Shown here piece after piece: positions 52,699 to 61,612 of a stretch of 64,000 nt of DNA. The DNA lies in contig NZ_CP159831.1 of assembly GCF_047730075.1 (NCBI RefSeq), positions 2,542,001-2,606,000 on the forward strand. The letters are read 5' to 3'. Numbering within the stretch: the stretch's first letter is position 1; every line of letters begins with the position of its first letter. Made by a program: the position numbers and the translations under genes. Under the pieces are notes generated by a model that saw only the letters and a program-made list of their open reading frames with translations, made no database searches and had not been told where the DNA came from. Source of the stretch: Njordibacter sp905182035. Lineage in GTDB: Bacteria; Pseudomonadota; Gammaproteobacteria; Pseudomonadales; Balneatricaceae.

Positions 52699-54008
52699 CC
52701 AGCCATCAAGGTTTCAATATCTGCCACAGTTACTGGCAAATAGGCAGTCAGGTTACGGTAACCATCTTCTGTCACTAAGATATTATCCTCAATGCGCACG
52801 CCAATACCACGCCATTGAGAGGGAATATTAGCATCATCTGGATCAATATAAATACCGGGTTCTACAGTGGTCACCATGCCTGCAATAAGGGGTCGAGACT
52901 CACCACCTATTTTGTAAATACCAACATCATGTACATCCATGCCAAGCCAATGGCCTATATTGTGCATATAGAATTTACGAAAAGTTTGGTCTTCAATGTT
53001 TTTATCCAGTGCGCCTGTCAACAAACCAATATCAATTAGACCCTGGGTTATTACCTTGACTGCAGCATCTTGCATATCAGTAAATACGGCACCAGGCTTA
53101 ATACATGCCAAGGCTGCTTGACGGGCCGCTAACACCAACTCATAAATAGTTTTTTGTGATTCACTAAAACGGCCATTAACTGGGAATGTACGGGTAATGT
53201 CTGACGCATAGTGATCTAACTCGCAGCCTGCATCAATCAATACTAAATCACCATCCTGCAATACTTGATCATTATTGGTGTAATGCAATATACAAGCATT
53301 TTCACCACCAGCCACTATAGAACCATAAGCCACACGCTGACTACCTTGTATGGAAAACTGGTGATGTAACTCGGCCGCCAATTGATATTCGTTCATGCCC
53401 ACTTTACAAACACTCATGGCCCGTTTATGGGCGGCCACACTAATATCGCAGGCCATTGCCATTTGTTCTACTTCAGCAGAAGATTTGAACAGACGCATGG
53501 CATCTACCAAAGGATCAAGATCCACGAGCTGGCTTGGGCATGTTTTTCCCTGCCGAGTTAAGCCACGTAGCTTAGATAGGCTCCGCTTTACTAGGTCACC
53601 CGTATCTTCACGGCTAAACCCATAAACCACCTGACTTGCACCATCTAACAATTCAATTAGCTTTTCTGCGACGCTTTCGCTGGCATAGGCTTGATTCATC
53701 ATCAAAGCCCGTGGTGCAGCGTCCACACCTAAACGACGACCATGCCAAATTTCTTGTAACTTGTCCTTGCTGCGACAAAAAATGCTGCTGCATGGGCCAT
53801 CTACCCCATTGGTCAGCACTAGCGTGGTTTGCTGCTCTACCATGCCAGACAAATAATAAAAGCTACTGTCTTGCCGGTAGTCCTGTTCCACATCACCGTT
53901 ACGTATATGCACCGGCGCGCACTGAATAACCACAACTGCTCCTTGTGGTAGGCTTTGCAACAAGGCTTGGCGTCGATTTGTATATTCTATGGTAGCTAGT
54001 TTAGTCAT
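52695..54008 (-). CDS. pepP: Xaa-Pro aminopeptidase P
   Basis: 437 residues from the ATG at 54008, which has AAGGG eight bases upstream. A longer frame begins with a TTG at 54044 inside a 21-bp repeat and is unlikely. The creatinase-like fold has the dinuclear metal ligands in LIDAGCELDHYASDITRTFP, HNIGHWLGMDVHD and VEPGIY...RIEDNILVT. It removes N-terminal residues preceding proline. It lies at the head of the ubiH operon after ygfB, the usual gammaproteobacterial arrangement. Confidence 0.94.
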   Translation of the reverse strand: MTKLATIEYTNRRQALLQSLPQGAVVVIQCAPVHIRNGDVEQDYRQDSSFYYLSGMVEQQTTLVLTNGVDGPCSSIFCRSKDKLQEIWHGRRLGVDAAPRALMMNQAYASESVAEKLIELLDGASQVVYGFSREDTGDLVKRSLSKLRGLTRQGKTCPSQLVDLDPLVDAMRLFKSSAEVEQMAMACDISVAAHKRAMSVCKVGMNEYQLAAELHHQFSIQGSQRVAYGSIVAGGENACILHYTNNDQVLQDGDLVLIDAGCELDHYASDITRTFPVNGRFSESQKTIYELVLAARQAALACIKPGAVFTDMQDAAVKVITQGLIDIGLLTGALDKNIEDQTFRKFYMHNIGHWLGMDVHDVGIYKIGGESRPLIAGMVTTVEPGIYIDPDDANIPSQWRGIGVRIEDNILVTEDGYRNLTAYLPVTVADIETLMAG

Positions 54009-54019
54009 GGCATCTGCCC

Positions 54020-54082
54020 TTAATGTAATTTCTGTGGCACTCAATGTAATTGCTGTGGCATTTAATGCAATTGCTGTGGCAC
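54020..54082. repeat. Three tandem 21-bp repeats at the ygfB-pepP junction
   Basis: Units at 54020-54040, 54041-54061 and 54062-54082 are near-identical (TTAATGTAATTTCTGTGGCAC type, one to four differences). On the minus strand each encodes xPQ(Q/K)LH followed by a stop, so the true end of ygfB (54062) has been copied twice more into the spacer in front of pepP. The repeats end 11 bp upstream of the pepP start codon. Confidence 0.85.
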
Positions 54083-54661
54083 CTTTTGTTGCGCACTATC
54101 GGCCGGCAAATTAAATTCTGCAAACATCATCATGGCAGCCAAACGTACATATTCAACCAGTTCTATGTAACTTGTTTCAGCGCTGTCTCCTTCTTGCTCT
54201 TCATCATCTGTATCAAAGGACACTTGGGCAATGTTGGCTAGATCTTCCATGGAGTCTGTAATTTCACTCGAGAGTTTTTGTTTGCTTCGATCAAAACCCA
54301 AGCCAAACCCACTTAAAAATCCACTACACCACGCACCTAAAGATTCCGTTCTACCTGCCAGTTCTGCATCATCTTCTGGAAGCAGTAGCTGAAACCCAAA
54401 ATCAGCCGCCATCAATTGCTCTAACACCACATCGTAAAGCACAACCAATTCGGCTTTATCATCGTCATCTTCTACCTCTTGCACATCTAAATGAGCCACA
54501 ACTATGGCTAACCAAGCCTCAGCATCAGCTCGTACACCCGCCGCCAATTGCCCTGCCAACAGGCCGTGTAATTCCGAAGGGGTACCGAAGGCACCTAACT
54601 CAACGAACATGTCGGCAAAGTCGTCAAATACGTAGTTTAGTCGCGGGGTGGCATCAGTCAT
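54062..54661 (-). CDS. ygfB: UPF0149 (YgfB/YecA) family protein
   Basis: 199 residues, acidic and helical. It has the family segment ELGAFGTPSELHGLLAGQLAAG near residues 17-38 and WCSGFLSGFGLGFDR in the middle. YgfB lies upstream of pepP in most Gammaproteobacteria; in Pseudomonas aeruginosa the protein has been reported to affect beta-lactam resistance through the AmpD/AlpA pathway. The last residues PQQLH are encoded by the third copy of the 21-bp tandem repeat. It diverges from the TIGR02449-zapA pair. Confidence 0.9.
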   Translation of the reverse strand: MTDATPRLNYVFDDFADMFVELGAFGTPSELHGLLAGQLAAGVRADAEAWLAIVVAHLDVQEVEDDDDKAELVVLYDVVLEQLMAADFGFQLLLPEDDAELAGRTESLGAWCSGFLSGFGLGFDRSKQKLSSEITDSMEDLANIAQVSFDTDDEEQEGDSAETSYIELVEYVRLAAMMMFAEFNLPADSAQQKVPQQLH

Positions 54662-54801
54662 TGGTTTGGCTCTAGCTGCAAATTATGGAGTCATTATACC
54701 TGAGCTGTACGCATTCTCTAGAGCTTTTGCAGAGCGTTACTAGACAGTGGCGCAATTTACTATAAAATCTATGGGTAGATTATCTTTTAAGTGGCCCAAT
54801 A

Positions 54802-55059
54802 ATGTCGACCATCAACGCTTTGATACATCACATTGACCAGCTGTTAACCCAACACCGCGCTTTACAGCACGGCCATGCTAAACTTCAAAGCCGCGTGGCA
54901 GAATTGGAACAGCAGCTATCACAGCAGCAACAGGTTGCCGATACCCTAACAAAAGACACTCATCCAGAGCCTGAACAGACTAATAATCAAGCCCTAGAAG
55001 ATGACTTAAATCATTTGGTCGGCTTATTTGACCAAGCAACGGAAGCGCAACATGACTGA
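54802..55059 (+). CDS. TIGR02449-type small coiled-coil protein
   Basis: 85 residues. The first 60 form a heptad-rich coiled coil (LTQHRALQHGHAKLQSRVAELEQQLSQQQQ), followed by an acidic tail (DDLNHLVGLFDQA). Small proteins of this type precede zapA in Pseudomonas and relatives and are of unknown function, probably connected to cell division. It overlaps zapA by eight bases (ATGACTGA), so the two are translationally coupled. Confidence 0.8.
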   Translation: MSTINALIHHIDQLLTQHRALQHGHAKLQSRVAELEQQLSQQQQVADTLTKDTHPEPEQTNNQALEDDLNHLVGLFDQATEAQHD

Positions 55060-55330
55060 CTTACAAGCAGTAGAAGTTTCCATTTTAGAACAAAGCTATA
55101 CTCTCACTTGCCCCTCAGGAAAAGAAGCTAACTTGCTCCAAGCTGCAGACAAGTTAGACCAAACACTACGAGGCATTAAAGCTAGTGGGCGAGTGATGGG
55201 TTTAGAACGAATGGCAGTAATGGCTGCCCTCAACATGAGCGCTGAACTGATAGAGGCCCAGGGGCAACTCGCCACCTTAGAAATGGCTCTTGAGCAACTC
55301 GACAAAAGAGTGAGCGACGGCCTAGATTAA
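55052..55330 (+). CDS. zapA: Cell division protein ZapA
   Basis: 92 residues from the ATG at 55052; an in-frame ATG at 55028 lies inside the upstream gene. The N-terminal globular part (VEVSILEQSYTLTCPSGKEANLLQAADKLDQTLRGIK) and the C-terminal coiled coil are standard. ZapA crosslinks FtsZ filaments in the division ring. It is followed directly by 6S RNA, an arrangement conserved in Gammaproteobacteria. Confidence 0.93.
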   Translation: MTDLQAVEVSILEQSYTLTCPSGKEANLLQAADKLDQTLRGIKASGRVMGLERMAVMAALNMSAELIEAQGQLATLEMALEQLDKRVSDGLD

Positions 55331-55374
55331 CCTTATGTTTCAAATTTTGGGTTCCATTCTTAAAAAACTCAGCC

Positions 55375-55380
55375 TATAAT
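55375..55380 (+). promoter_or_regulatory. -10 box of the 6S RNA promoter
   Basis: A perfect TATAAT located 12 bases upstream of the predicted terminal stem of 6S RNA, just after zapA. The -35 region has only a weak match (around 55351-55357). Confidence 0.6.
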
Positions 55381-55386
55381 GGTGAC

Positions 55387-55566
55387 AGACTCCCTGTGGT
55401 GCTCGATATTCGATAACGTCCTTGAGCCGATTCATATACCCAGGGTGCTTCTCGCTTATGCTCTGTGCACGTCCGCTTGTCGGAACGCCTTCCGCCTAAA
55501 CAGGAGCACCCACCTTGAGCCTCCGGGTTCAGGGCAGCCATCGGAACCGACACCTTGGGGAGTCTT
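55387..55566 (+). ncRNA. ssrS: 6S RNA
   Basis: About 180 nt. The two ends pair (AGACTCCC at 55387-55394 with GGGGAGTCT at 55557-55565). The hallmark segments CCTTGAGCCGAT (about 55420-55431) and CACCTTGAGCC...GGGTTCAGGGC (about 55511-55536) match the conserved 5' and 3' sequences of gammaproteobacterial 6S RNA. Its place right after zapA is the canonical one. It mimics an open promoter and sequesters the sigma-70 holoenzyme in stationary phase. Exact ends are estimated. The usual downstream gene for 5-formyltetrahydrofolate cyclo-ligase is not here. Confidence 0.88.
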
Positions 55567-55713
55567 TAACTTCCTCTCTAATGGAGTTGCCACCTAACTC
55601 TAAACACGTAAAAGTCTGTAAAATCCTTAAGCTATACCTATATGCACCCTGTAATTATGGCACAATTGTATCTGTATAGTTATTAGGCCTGTCCACCCTG
55701 AGGTTTCACACTC

Positions 55714-56418
55714 ATGACTACGCGCATCTTATTAATCGAAGACGACCAAGAACTCAGTGAATTATTGAGCGAATTTTTGGCCCTAGAAAACTTTGAAGTA
55801 GACCAAGCCTTTGATGGAGAACAAGGCCTCAACATGGCCTTAAATGGTCATTATGATGCTTTAGTGCTTGATATAATGATGCCTAAAATGAACGGCCTAG
55901 ACCTACTCAAAAAATTTCGCACCAATCATAAAACACCTGTACTCATGTTGACCGCTCGTAATGATGAAGTAGATCGCATTGTAGGGTTTGAGATGGGGGC
56001 CGACGATTATTTACCAAAACCGTGCAACCCAAGAGAAATTGTTGCCCGTATTCGCGCCATACTGAGGCGTGTAGAAATGGATAAAGCAGGCATGCAAGCC
56101 AGTGGTAGCCGTCAAGTTATGGTGCGAGAAGACGTAGAGCTAAACCACAATACACGTATTGTATCCAAACTGGGTGAGGCCTTAGACCTTACCAGCACGG
56201 AATTTAATCTTTTAGCCAGCTTATTAGAAAACGCTGGCCAAGTACTGAGCAAAGAAGAACTCACAGAAACCGCTTTAGGCCGCAAGTTGGCTTTGTATGA
56301 TCGCAGTGTCGACATGCACATGAGCAACCTACGACGTAAACTGGGTCCATTTTCAAGTGATGAACCACGCATAAAAACCATACGCGGTGTTGGATACCAG
56401 TATGTCATCAATGATTAA
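55714..56418 (+). CDS. CpxR-like OmpR-family response regulator
   Basis: 234 residues. The receiver domain has phospho-acceptor D53 in VLDIMMPKMNG, the acidic pair in LLIEDDQE and lysine K102 in GADDYLPKP. A C-terminal winged-helix DNA-binding domain ends RGVGYQYV. The closest wording is CpxR, which responds to envelope stress together with CpxA; the following gene is a matching sensor. Likely one operon, overlapping by 17 bases. Confidence 0.87.
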   Translation: MTTRILLIEDDQELSELLSEFLALENFEVDQAFDGEQGLNMALNGHYDALVLDIMMPKMNGLDLLKKFRTNHKTPVLMLTARNDEVDRIVGFEMGADDYLPKPCNPREIVARIRAILRRVEMDKAGMQASGSRQVMVREDVELNHNTRIVSKLGEALDLTSTEFNLLASLLENAGQVLSKEELTETALGRKLALYDRSVDMHMSNLRRKLGPFSSDEPRIKTIRGVGYQYVIND

Positions 56419-57778
56419 ATGGCCTTTAAGACCATTAATATTCCGAAGCTTATATTGGAAGATATTTTTCTTTTTTTGGCTAACTCTTATAGCAGCCATT
56501 TTTTCTGTCGCCACCTTGTCGGAAATTATTGTTGAAAAGCGAGCCCAAGACCAATATCAGCGGGTAGTGAGATTAGGCATCAAAGCGGCCGACATATACG
56601 AAACCAAAGGCACTGCAGAGCTAACGGTCTGGCTGCGTTATATCGACCAAGAATTTGATGTAAAAGGCTTTATGTTAGATTCTAAACGGCGTCCCATTAG
56701 CCTAGCAAACCTACCCAAAAACTGGCTTGAATTTACCTTACCACTCACCCAAAATAGATTATCAGAACGCCAATTGAGGGGCTTTCAACCGTATAGCATA
56801 TCCAGCAGTAGCAGTCGCATCTACACATTTGTCGCCCATCGCGACAATCGTGGACCTTATCCAGCCTGGTTAAAACACTTACCAATACTACAAGTCATTA
56901 CGGCATTAGTGATAGTAGCCCTGCTGACCGCTTTTGTGACATGGCGAATCACAGATCCATTACGTAAACTCAAGCAAGCAACTGACTCATTCGCCCGTGG
57001 CAATCTTGATACCCGGCTACCCATTCTTATAGGCTTCAAGAGAGATGAAATTGGTGAAGTGGGTCTAGCTTTTAACCACATGGCAGAACGTATTAGTTTG
57101 CTAGTGAGCAATCAGCAACGCCTGTTTCGAGACATCTCCCATGAGTTAAGAACCCCCTTAGCTAGACAGCAAATTGCCCTAGAGCTACTTGCACGAAAAC
57201 TACCCGACACAGAACACCAATCTCTGCAACGCATTGAGCGGGAAATAGAACGCATGAACGATCTGATTGATCAGGTGCTAACCTTGTTACGCATAGAACA
57301 AAATGGTCAATCCCCGACTATCGAAACCTATGACTTAAGCGACTTGCTATACAAACTCACTCAAGACGCTCAATTTGAGGCGCAATCAAAACATCAGGTA
57401 CACCTACAACAGCCTGACAAAACCCTATTAACTGGCCAGCCAGAATTGGTGTCCCGTGCGGTAGAAAACATATTGCGTAATGCCATGCGTTACACGGTAG
57501 ACGATAGCCAAATATTTTTACAAGTGGAAACCCATAAAGACACCGTCGTAATTGGCATTGAAGATGAAGGAGAAGGTGTGCCAGAGGAGTCCCTTAAGCA
57601 CTTATTTGAGCCCTTCTACCGCGTAGAAGCCAGCCGTAACCAGCAAAGTGGTGGCTACGGTGTCGGCATGGCCATCGCTGAACAGGCGGTACGGGCTCAA
57701 GGCGGCAGCATAGAAGCTAGTAATCGTTCTTCAGGTGGCCTTAGGGTTGAAATTACCTTGCCAAAAATATCAACTTAA
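56402..57778 (+). CDS. CpxA-like membrane sensor histidine kinase
   Basis: 458 residues from the ATG at 56402, which has GGA seven bases upstream; ATG at 56411 is also possible. TM1 at about 15-40, a periplasmic region of about 110 residues, TM2 near 160-180, a HAMP linker (ITDPLRKLKQATDSFARGN), HisKA with DISHELRTPLARQQIALE, and HATPase boxes NILRNAMRYT, EDEGEGVPEE and GGYGVGMAIAEQAV. It pairs with the regulator immediately upstream. A Spy/CpxP-like target protein lies at 19841-20314. Confidence 0.87.
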   Translation: MSSMIKWPLRPLIFRSLYWKIFFFFWLTLIAAIFSVATLSEIIVEKRAQDQYQRVVRLGIKAADIYETKGTAELTVWLRYIDQEFDVKGFMLDSKRRPISLANLPKNWLEFTLPLTQNRLSERQLRGFQPYSISSSSSRIYTFVAHRDNRGPYPAWLKHLPILQVITALVIVALLTAFVTWRITDPLRKLKQATDSFARGNLDTRLPILIGFKRDEIGEVGLAFNHMAERISLLVSNQQRLFRDISHELRTPLARQQIALELLARKLPDTEHQSLQRIEREIERMNDLIDQVLTLLRIEQNGQSPTIETYDLSDLLYKLTQDAQFEAQSKHQVHLQQPDKTLLTGQPELVSRAVENILRNAMRYTVDDSQIFLQVETHKDTVVIGIEDEGEGVPEESLKHLFEPFYRVEASRNQQSGGYGVGMAIAEQAVRAQGGSIEASNRSSGGLRVEITLPKIST

Positions 57779-57841
57779 CATCAATTTAGACCACACCTGT
57801 TTGGCAAGTTGAGTTATACCCATGTTGCCCTTGTAGACTGG

Positions 57842-59365
57842 TTAACGTGACTCAGGTGCCAAAAATAGCTGATACGCTGGGTTGTCAGTTTCTTCGTTAA
57901 AAGCATAACCCAGTTCGTCTAAATAGCCCTCAAACGTCACTTTGTCCTCTAACGGCACTTGCATCCCTACCAGCACTCGGCCATGGGCAGACCCATGATT
58001 ACGATAATGGAACATTGAAATATTCCACGGCTGGCCTAGTTTATTCAAAAACTTAAGTAAGGCGCCTGGTCGTTCTGGAAAGGTAAAGCGATAAACCACT
58101 TCGTTATCTACTGCAGCGTGGCCACCGACCATATAACGTATATGGATTTTAGCCATTTCGTTGTCGCTCAAATCTACTGCGGAGATGTCCTGACTAGAGA
58201 GTTCTGCAATCAATCGCTCACGTCCACCCTCCTCAGATTTAAGCGTGACGCCAACAAACACTTGTGCTTGTCCCTCATTCGCATAACGGTAGTTAAATTC
58301 AGTGATATTACGCTCACCCAAGGCAGTGCAAAAGCGCTTAAAACTACCCGGTTGTTCTGGTATCTGCGCCGCAATAATGGCCTCGCGACCTTCTCCAATT
58401 TCAGCCCGTTCGGCGACATGGCGTAAGCGGTCAAAGTTAAGGTTAGCACCAGTGGCCACAGCCACAAGAGTTTGACCTCGAGCTTGCTCACGTTCTATGT
58501 ATTTTTTTAACCCTGCTACGGCACAAGCACCTGAAGGCTCTGCGATTGCACGCGTATCATCATAAATATCTTTAATCGCGGCACACAGCTCATCCGTCGT
58601 TACGGTAATTACTTCATCAACGTACTGTTGAGCAAGTTCGAAGGTTAGCTCACCTATTTGAGCAACAGCAACTCCCTCAGCAAAAGTGCCTACTTCTGGC
58701 AAGATCACCCGCTCACCTGCATCTAAAGCAGCTTTCAGGCAACAGGAGTCTTCGGGTTCCACACCTATAATTTTAATATCTGGGCGCAAGTACTTAATGT
58801 AGACAGACATGCCTGCAATTAACCCACCACCACCCACGGGCACGAATATGGCATCAATATTATCTTCAACCTGACGCAACAACTCAACCGCTACAGTTCC
58901 TTGGCCAGCAATCGTGTGCTCATCATCGAAAGGGTGGATATACACTAGCCCGTGGTCTGCCACTAAAGTTAGCGAATAGGTATAAGCTTGAGCGAATGAA
59001 TCCCCATGTAAGATCACCTTTGCCCCGAGCGCTTTTACAGAGTTTACTTTAATGTCTGGTGTCGTATTAGGCATTACTATAGTAGCGTCAATACCTAAGT
59101 GCTTAGCAGACATAGCCACACCTTGAGCATGATTACCAGCAGACGCTGCCACTACACCACAGGCCCGCTGCACATCACTTAGTTGTGATATGCAGTTATA
59201 GGCACCACGTATTTTAAAAGAATGGATTGGCTGTAAATCCTCTCGTTTAATCAAGATATTATTTTCCAATCGTTTAGACAGGCTGAGAGCTAAGTCAACG
59301 GGAGTTTCGACAGCCACATCGTAGACATTGGCTGATAGAATTTTCTTGATATAACGATGAGGCAT
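57842..59365 (-). CDS. ilvA: Threonine deaminase, biosynthetic
   Basis: 507 residues. PLP lysine K51 is in IHSFKIRGAYN, the glycine loop in PVGGGGLIAGM, and two C-terminal ACT-like regulatory domains begin with EQPGSFKRFCTALG and ERPGALLKFLNKLG. The long form with both domains is the isoleucine-inhibited biosynthetic enzyme (514 in Escherichia coli), not the catabolic one. It makes 2-ketobutyrate for isoleucine. The next-but-one step of that pathway, IlvD, is a pseudogene in this window. It diverges from rpiA. Confidence 0.95.
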   Translation of the reverse strand: MPHRYIKKILSANVYDVAVETPVDLALSLSKRLENNILIKREDLQPIHSFKIRGAYNCISQLSDVQRACGVVAASAGNHAQGVAMSAKHLGIDATIVMPNTTPDIKVNSVKALGAKVILHGDSFAQAYTYSLTLVADHGLVYIHPFDDEHTIAGQGTVAVELLRQVEDNIDAIFVPVGGGGLIAGMSVYIKYLRPDIKIIGVEPEDSCCLKAALDAGERVILPEVGTFAEGVAVAQIGELTFELAQQYVDEVITVTTDELCAAIKDIYDDTRAIAEPSGACAVAGLKKYIEREQARGQTLVAVATGANLNFDRLRHVAERAEIGEGREAIIAAQIPEQPGSFKRFCTALGERNITEFNYRYANEGQAQVFVGVTLKSEEGGRERLIAELSSQDISAVDLSDNEMAKIHIRYMVGGHAAVDNEVVYRFTFPERPGALLKFLNKLGQPWNISMFHYRNHGSAHGRVLVGMQVPLEDKVTFEGYLDELGYAFNEETDNPAYQLFLAPESR

Positions 59366-59474
59366 AATAGTTCTTCTAGTGGGGTGATTTCTTTGCAGAG
59401 CTTAAGTATTTAACTAGCCAATCATATTAATGGCTGAAGCCACTAGCGTCTACATTGTAGAGTGGTAATTCCTG

Positions 59475-59480
59475 TATAAT
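59475..59480 (+). promoter_or_regulatory. -10 box of the rpiA promoter
   Basis: TATAAT on the plus strand in the 146-bp ilvA-rpiA divergent region, 32 bp upstream of the rpiA ATG. A GTG at 59491 lies so near the expected transcript start that it is unlikely to be the true start codon. Confidence 0.5.
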
Positions 59481-59511
59481 CACCTTATTAGTGTCCAACT
59501 TGATCATTGTC

Positions 59512-60183
59512 ATGACCCAAGACCAGTTAAAGCAGGCTGTAGCCCAAGCTGCGATAGACCATATCGTTCCACACCTTAACCGTGAATCCATCATCGGTGT
59601 TGGCACAGGGTCTACAGCTAACTGCTTTATTGATGCTCTAGCCAACATAAAACACACCTTTGATGCTGCAGTAGCGAGTTCCGAAGCCACAGCACAACGC
59701 CTAAAAAACCACGGCATTAACGTATTAGAACTTAATGCTGTGCCACATATGACTTTTTATGTAGATGGCGCCGACGAAAGTGATGTGCATCTCAACCTAA
59801 TTAAAGGTGGTGGTGGCGCCTTAACTCGGGAAAAAATTGTTGCAGCAGTGGCCGAAACATTCGTTTGTATTGCCGATGAATCAAAACTGGTCGACGTGTT
59901 AGGCGACTTTCCGCTGCCAGTAGAAGTCATCCCTATGGCCCGCAGTTATGTTGCACGCAAGTTAGTGGGTCTTGGTGGCGAACCCGTATGGCGCCAAGGC
60001 TTTGTGACCGACAATGGCAACTTAATTCTAGACGTTTATGGTATGGATATTGTTGATCCTAAGGGCCTTGAACAACAAATTAACCAGCTTACTGGCGTTG
60101 TAACAAACGGCCTGTTTGCCCAGCGCCCAGCAGACATTCTATTCCTGGGCACTGGAGAAGGTGTTAAAACCCTCAGACACTAA
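59512..60183 (+). CDS. rpiA: Ribose-5-phosphate isomerase A
   Basis: 223 residues from the ATG at 59512. The conserved blocks IIGVGTGSTANCFIDAL, VDGADESDVHLNLIKGGGGALTREKIVA and IADESKLVDVLG hold the catalytic acid and base residues of RpiA. It interconverts ribose 5-phosphate and ribulose 5-phosphate. Its stop overlaps the convergent serA stop by four bases. Confidence 0.95.
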   Translation: MTQDQLKQAVAQAAIDHIVPHLNRESIIGVGTGSTANCFIDALANIKHTFDAAVASSEATAQRLKNHGINVLELNAVPHMTFYVDGADESDVHLNLIKGGGGALTREKIVAAVAETFVCIADESKLVDVLGDFPLPVEVIPMARSYVARKLVGLGGEPVWRQGFVTDNGNLILDVYGMDIVDPKGLEQQINQLTGVVTNGLFAQRPADILFLGTGEGVKTLRH

Positions 60184-61418
60184 AACAACACGCGGCAACT
60201 TATAGTGCCACTCACTTGTTTGAGTTTCACTAAGGCTAGCTCTGAACAGCTGGCATCTACGTCGATTACCACGTAGCCCACTTTTTCATTAGTATTCAAA
60301 TACTGTCCTGAAATATTAATGCTGTTTTCAGAAAATACATTATTTATCTGAGACAACACCCCAGGCACATTTTCGTGAATATGTAACAAACGGTGCGCAT
60401 TTTCATGGCTAGGTAACGACACTTGTGGAAAATTTACGGCCGAAAGGCTAGTACCATTGTCACAGTAACGAATGAGTTTGTCTGCCACTTCTACACCAAT
60501 ATTAACTTGGGCTTCAACAGTTGAACCGCCAATATGTGGCGTTAATATGACGTTATCTAGGCCCCTTAGTGGAGAAACAAACTCATCTTTATTAGAGCGG
60601 GGTTCTACGGGAAATACATCAATGGCTGCCCCTAGTAATTTACCACTGTTCAGGCAACTGGCCAACTCCTCAATATCTACCACAGTGCCACGGGAGGCAT
60701 TAATTAGAATCGCCCCATCTTTCATTTGAGCAAGCTGAGTTGGGCCTATTAAGCAATGAGTCGATGGCGTTTCTGGTACATGCAAGGTAACGATGTCAGC
60801 TCGCATAAGCAGTTCAGCTAGATTGCCACAGGCTGAAGCATTACCTAAACTCAACTTCGTGATTTGATCGTAATAAATCACTTCCATGCCCATGGCTTCT
60901 GCCATAATACCCAGTTGTGAGCCAATAGATCCATATCCCACCACACCTAGCTTTTTACCCCGCACCTCAAAAGATTGGTGAGCTGATTTGAACCATTGAC
61001 CACGATGAGCCTTAGCATTTTTTTCTGGGATGCCTCTCAATAACAACACCGCCTCAGCGATGACCAGTTCGGCTACGCTGCGGGTATTACTATAAGGCGC
61101 ATTAAATACGGGAATACCCATCTCTAGGGCAGCTTGGAGATCCACTTGATTAGTGCCTATGCAAAAACAGCCTATGGCCATCAGCTTGGTGGCTTGCGCT
61201 AATACCTCTCGAGTCATCTGAGTACGTGAACGAATGCCTACAAAGTGGGCGTCCTTTAACACTTTCACCAACTCACTTTTTGGCAAAGCGGTGGTGTAGA
61301 AATGAATGTTATCAAAGCCTTCAGCCTGTAAAGCTTGAACGGCTGATTGATGTACACCTTCTAACAAAACTACTTTAATACTTTGTTTTTTAAGGGAAAT
61401 TTGCTGCGATTGGGTCAA
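60180..61418 (-). CDS. serA: D-3-phosphoglycerate dehydrogenase
   Basis: 412 residues from a TTG at 61418, which has AAAGG seven bases upstream. NAD-binding motif GVVGYGSIGSQLG, active-site His in LTPHIGGSTVEAQ, and a C-terminal ACT domain (NVPGVLSQINNVFSENSINISGQYL) that binds serine for feedback. It is the first step of serine synthesis. Size and wording match the Escherichia coli type (410). Confidence 0.95.
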   Translation of the reverse strand: MTQSQQISLKKQSIKVVLLEGVHQSAVQALQAEGFDNIHFYTTALPKSELVKVLKDAHFVGIRSRTQMTREVLAQATKLMAIGCFCIGTNQVDLQAALEMGIPVFNAPYSNTRSVAELVIAEAVLLLRGIPEKNAKAHRGQWFKSAHQSFEVRGKKLGVVGYGSIGSQLGIMAEAMGMEVIYYDQITKLSLGNASACGNLAELLMRADIVTLHVPETPSTHCLIGPTQLAQMKDGAILINASRGTVVDIEELASCLNSGKLLGAAIDVFPVEPRSNKDEFVSPLRGLDNVILTPHIGGSTVEAQVNIGVEVADKLIRYCDNGTSLSAVNFPQVSLPSHENAHRLLHIHENVPGVLSQINNVFSENSINISGQYLNTNEKVGYVVIDVDASCSELALVKLKQVSGTISCRVLF

Positions 61419-61505
61419 GAGGAAGCCTTTTTAATACAATTTAACACGATTCTAAAGGCGACTATTATAGTACCAAAAGCGACACATTAGTAGCCTCACA
61501 GACAT

Positions 61506-61540
61506 AAAAAAACCCCTAACCATTGCTGCTCAGAGGTTTT
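61506..61540 (-). terminator. Rho-independent terminator of pnp
   Basis: On the minus strand AAAACCTCT pairs with AGGGGTTTT (one G-U pair) around a 14-base loop and runs into seven T. It lies 73-107 bases after the pnp stop and upstream of serA. Confidence 0.8.
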
Positions 61541-61612
61541 GTTAGTTCAATAGGGTCAGAGCAGATTAATTTTTTAAGCTGCTCTCAATTTACTCAGACC
61601 TTCATGCAACTA

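Noticed and set aside
55379..55597. Open frame of 72 codons on the plus strand.
   Set aside because: It coincides with the 6S RNA, whose conserved sequence and closing stem explain the region better.
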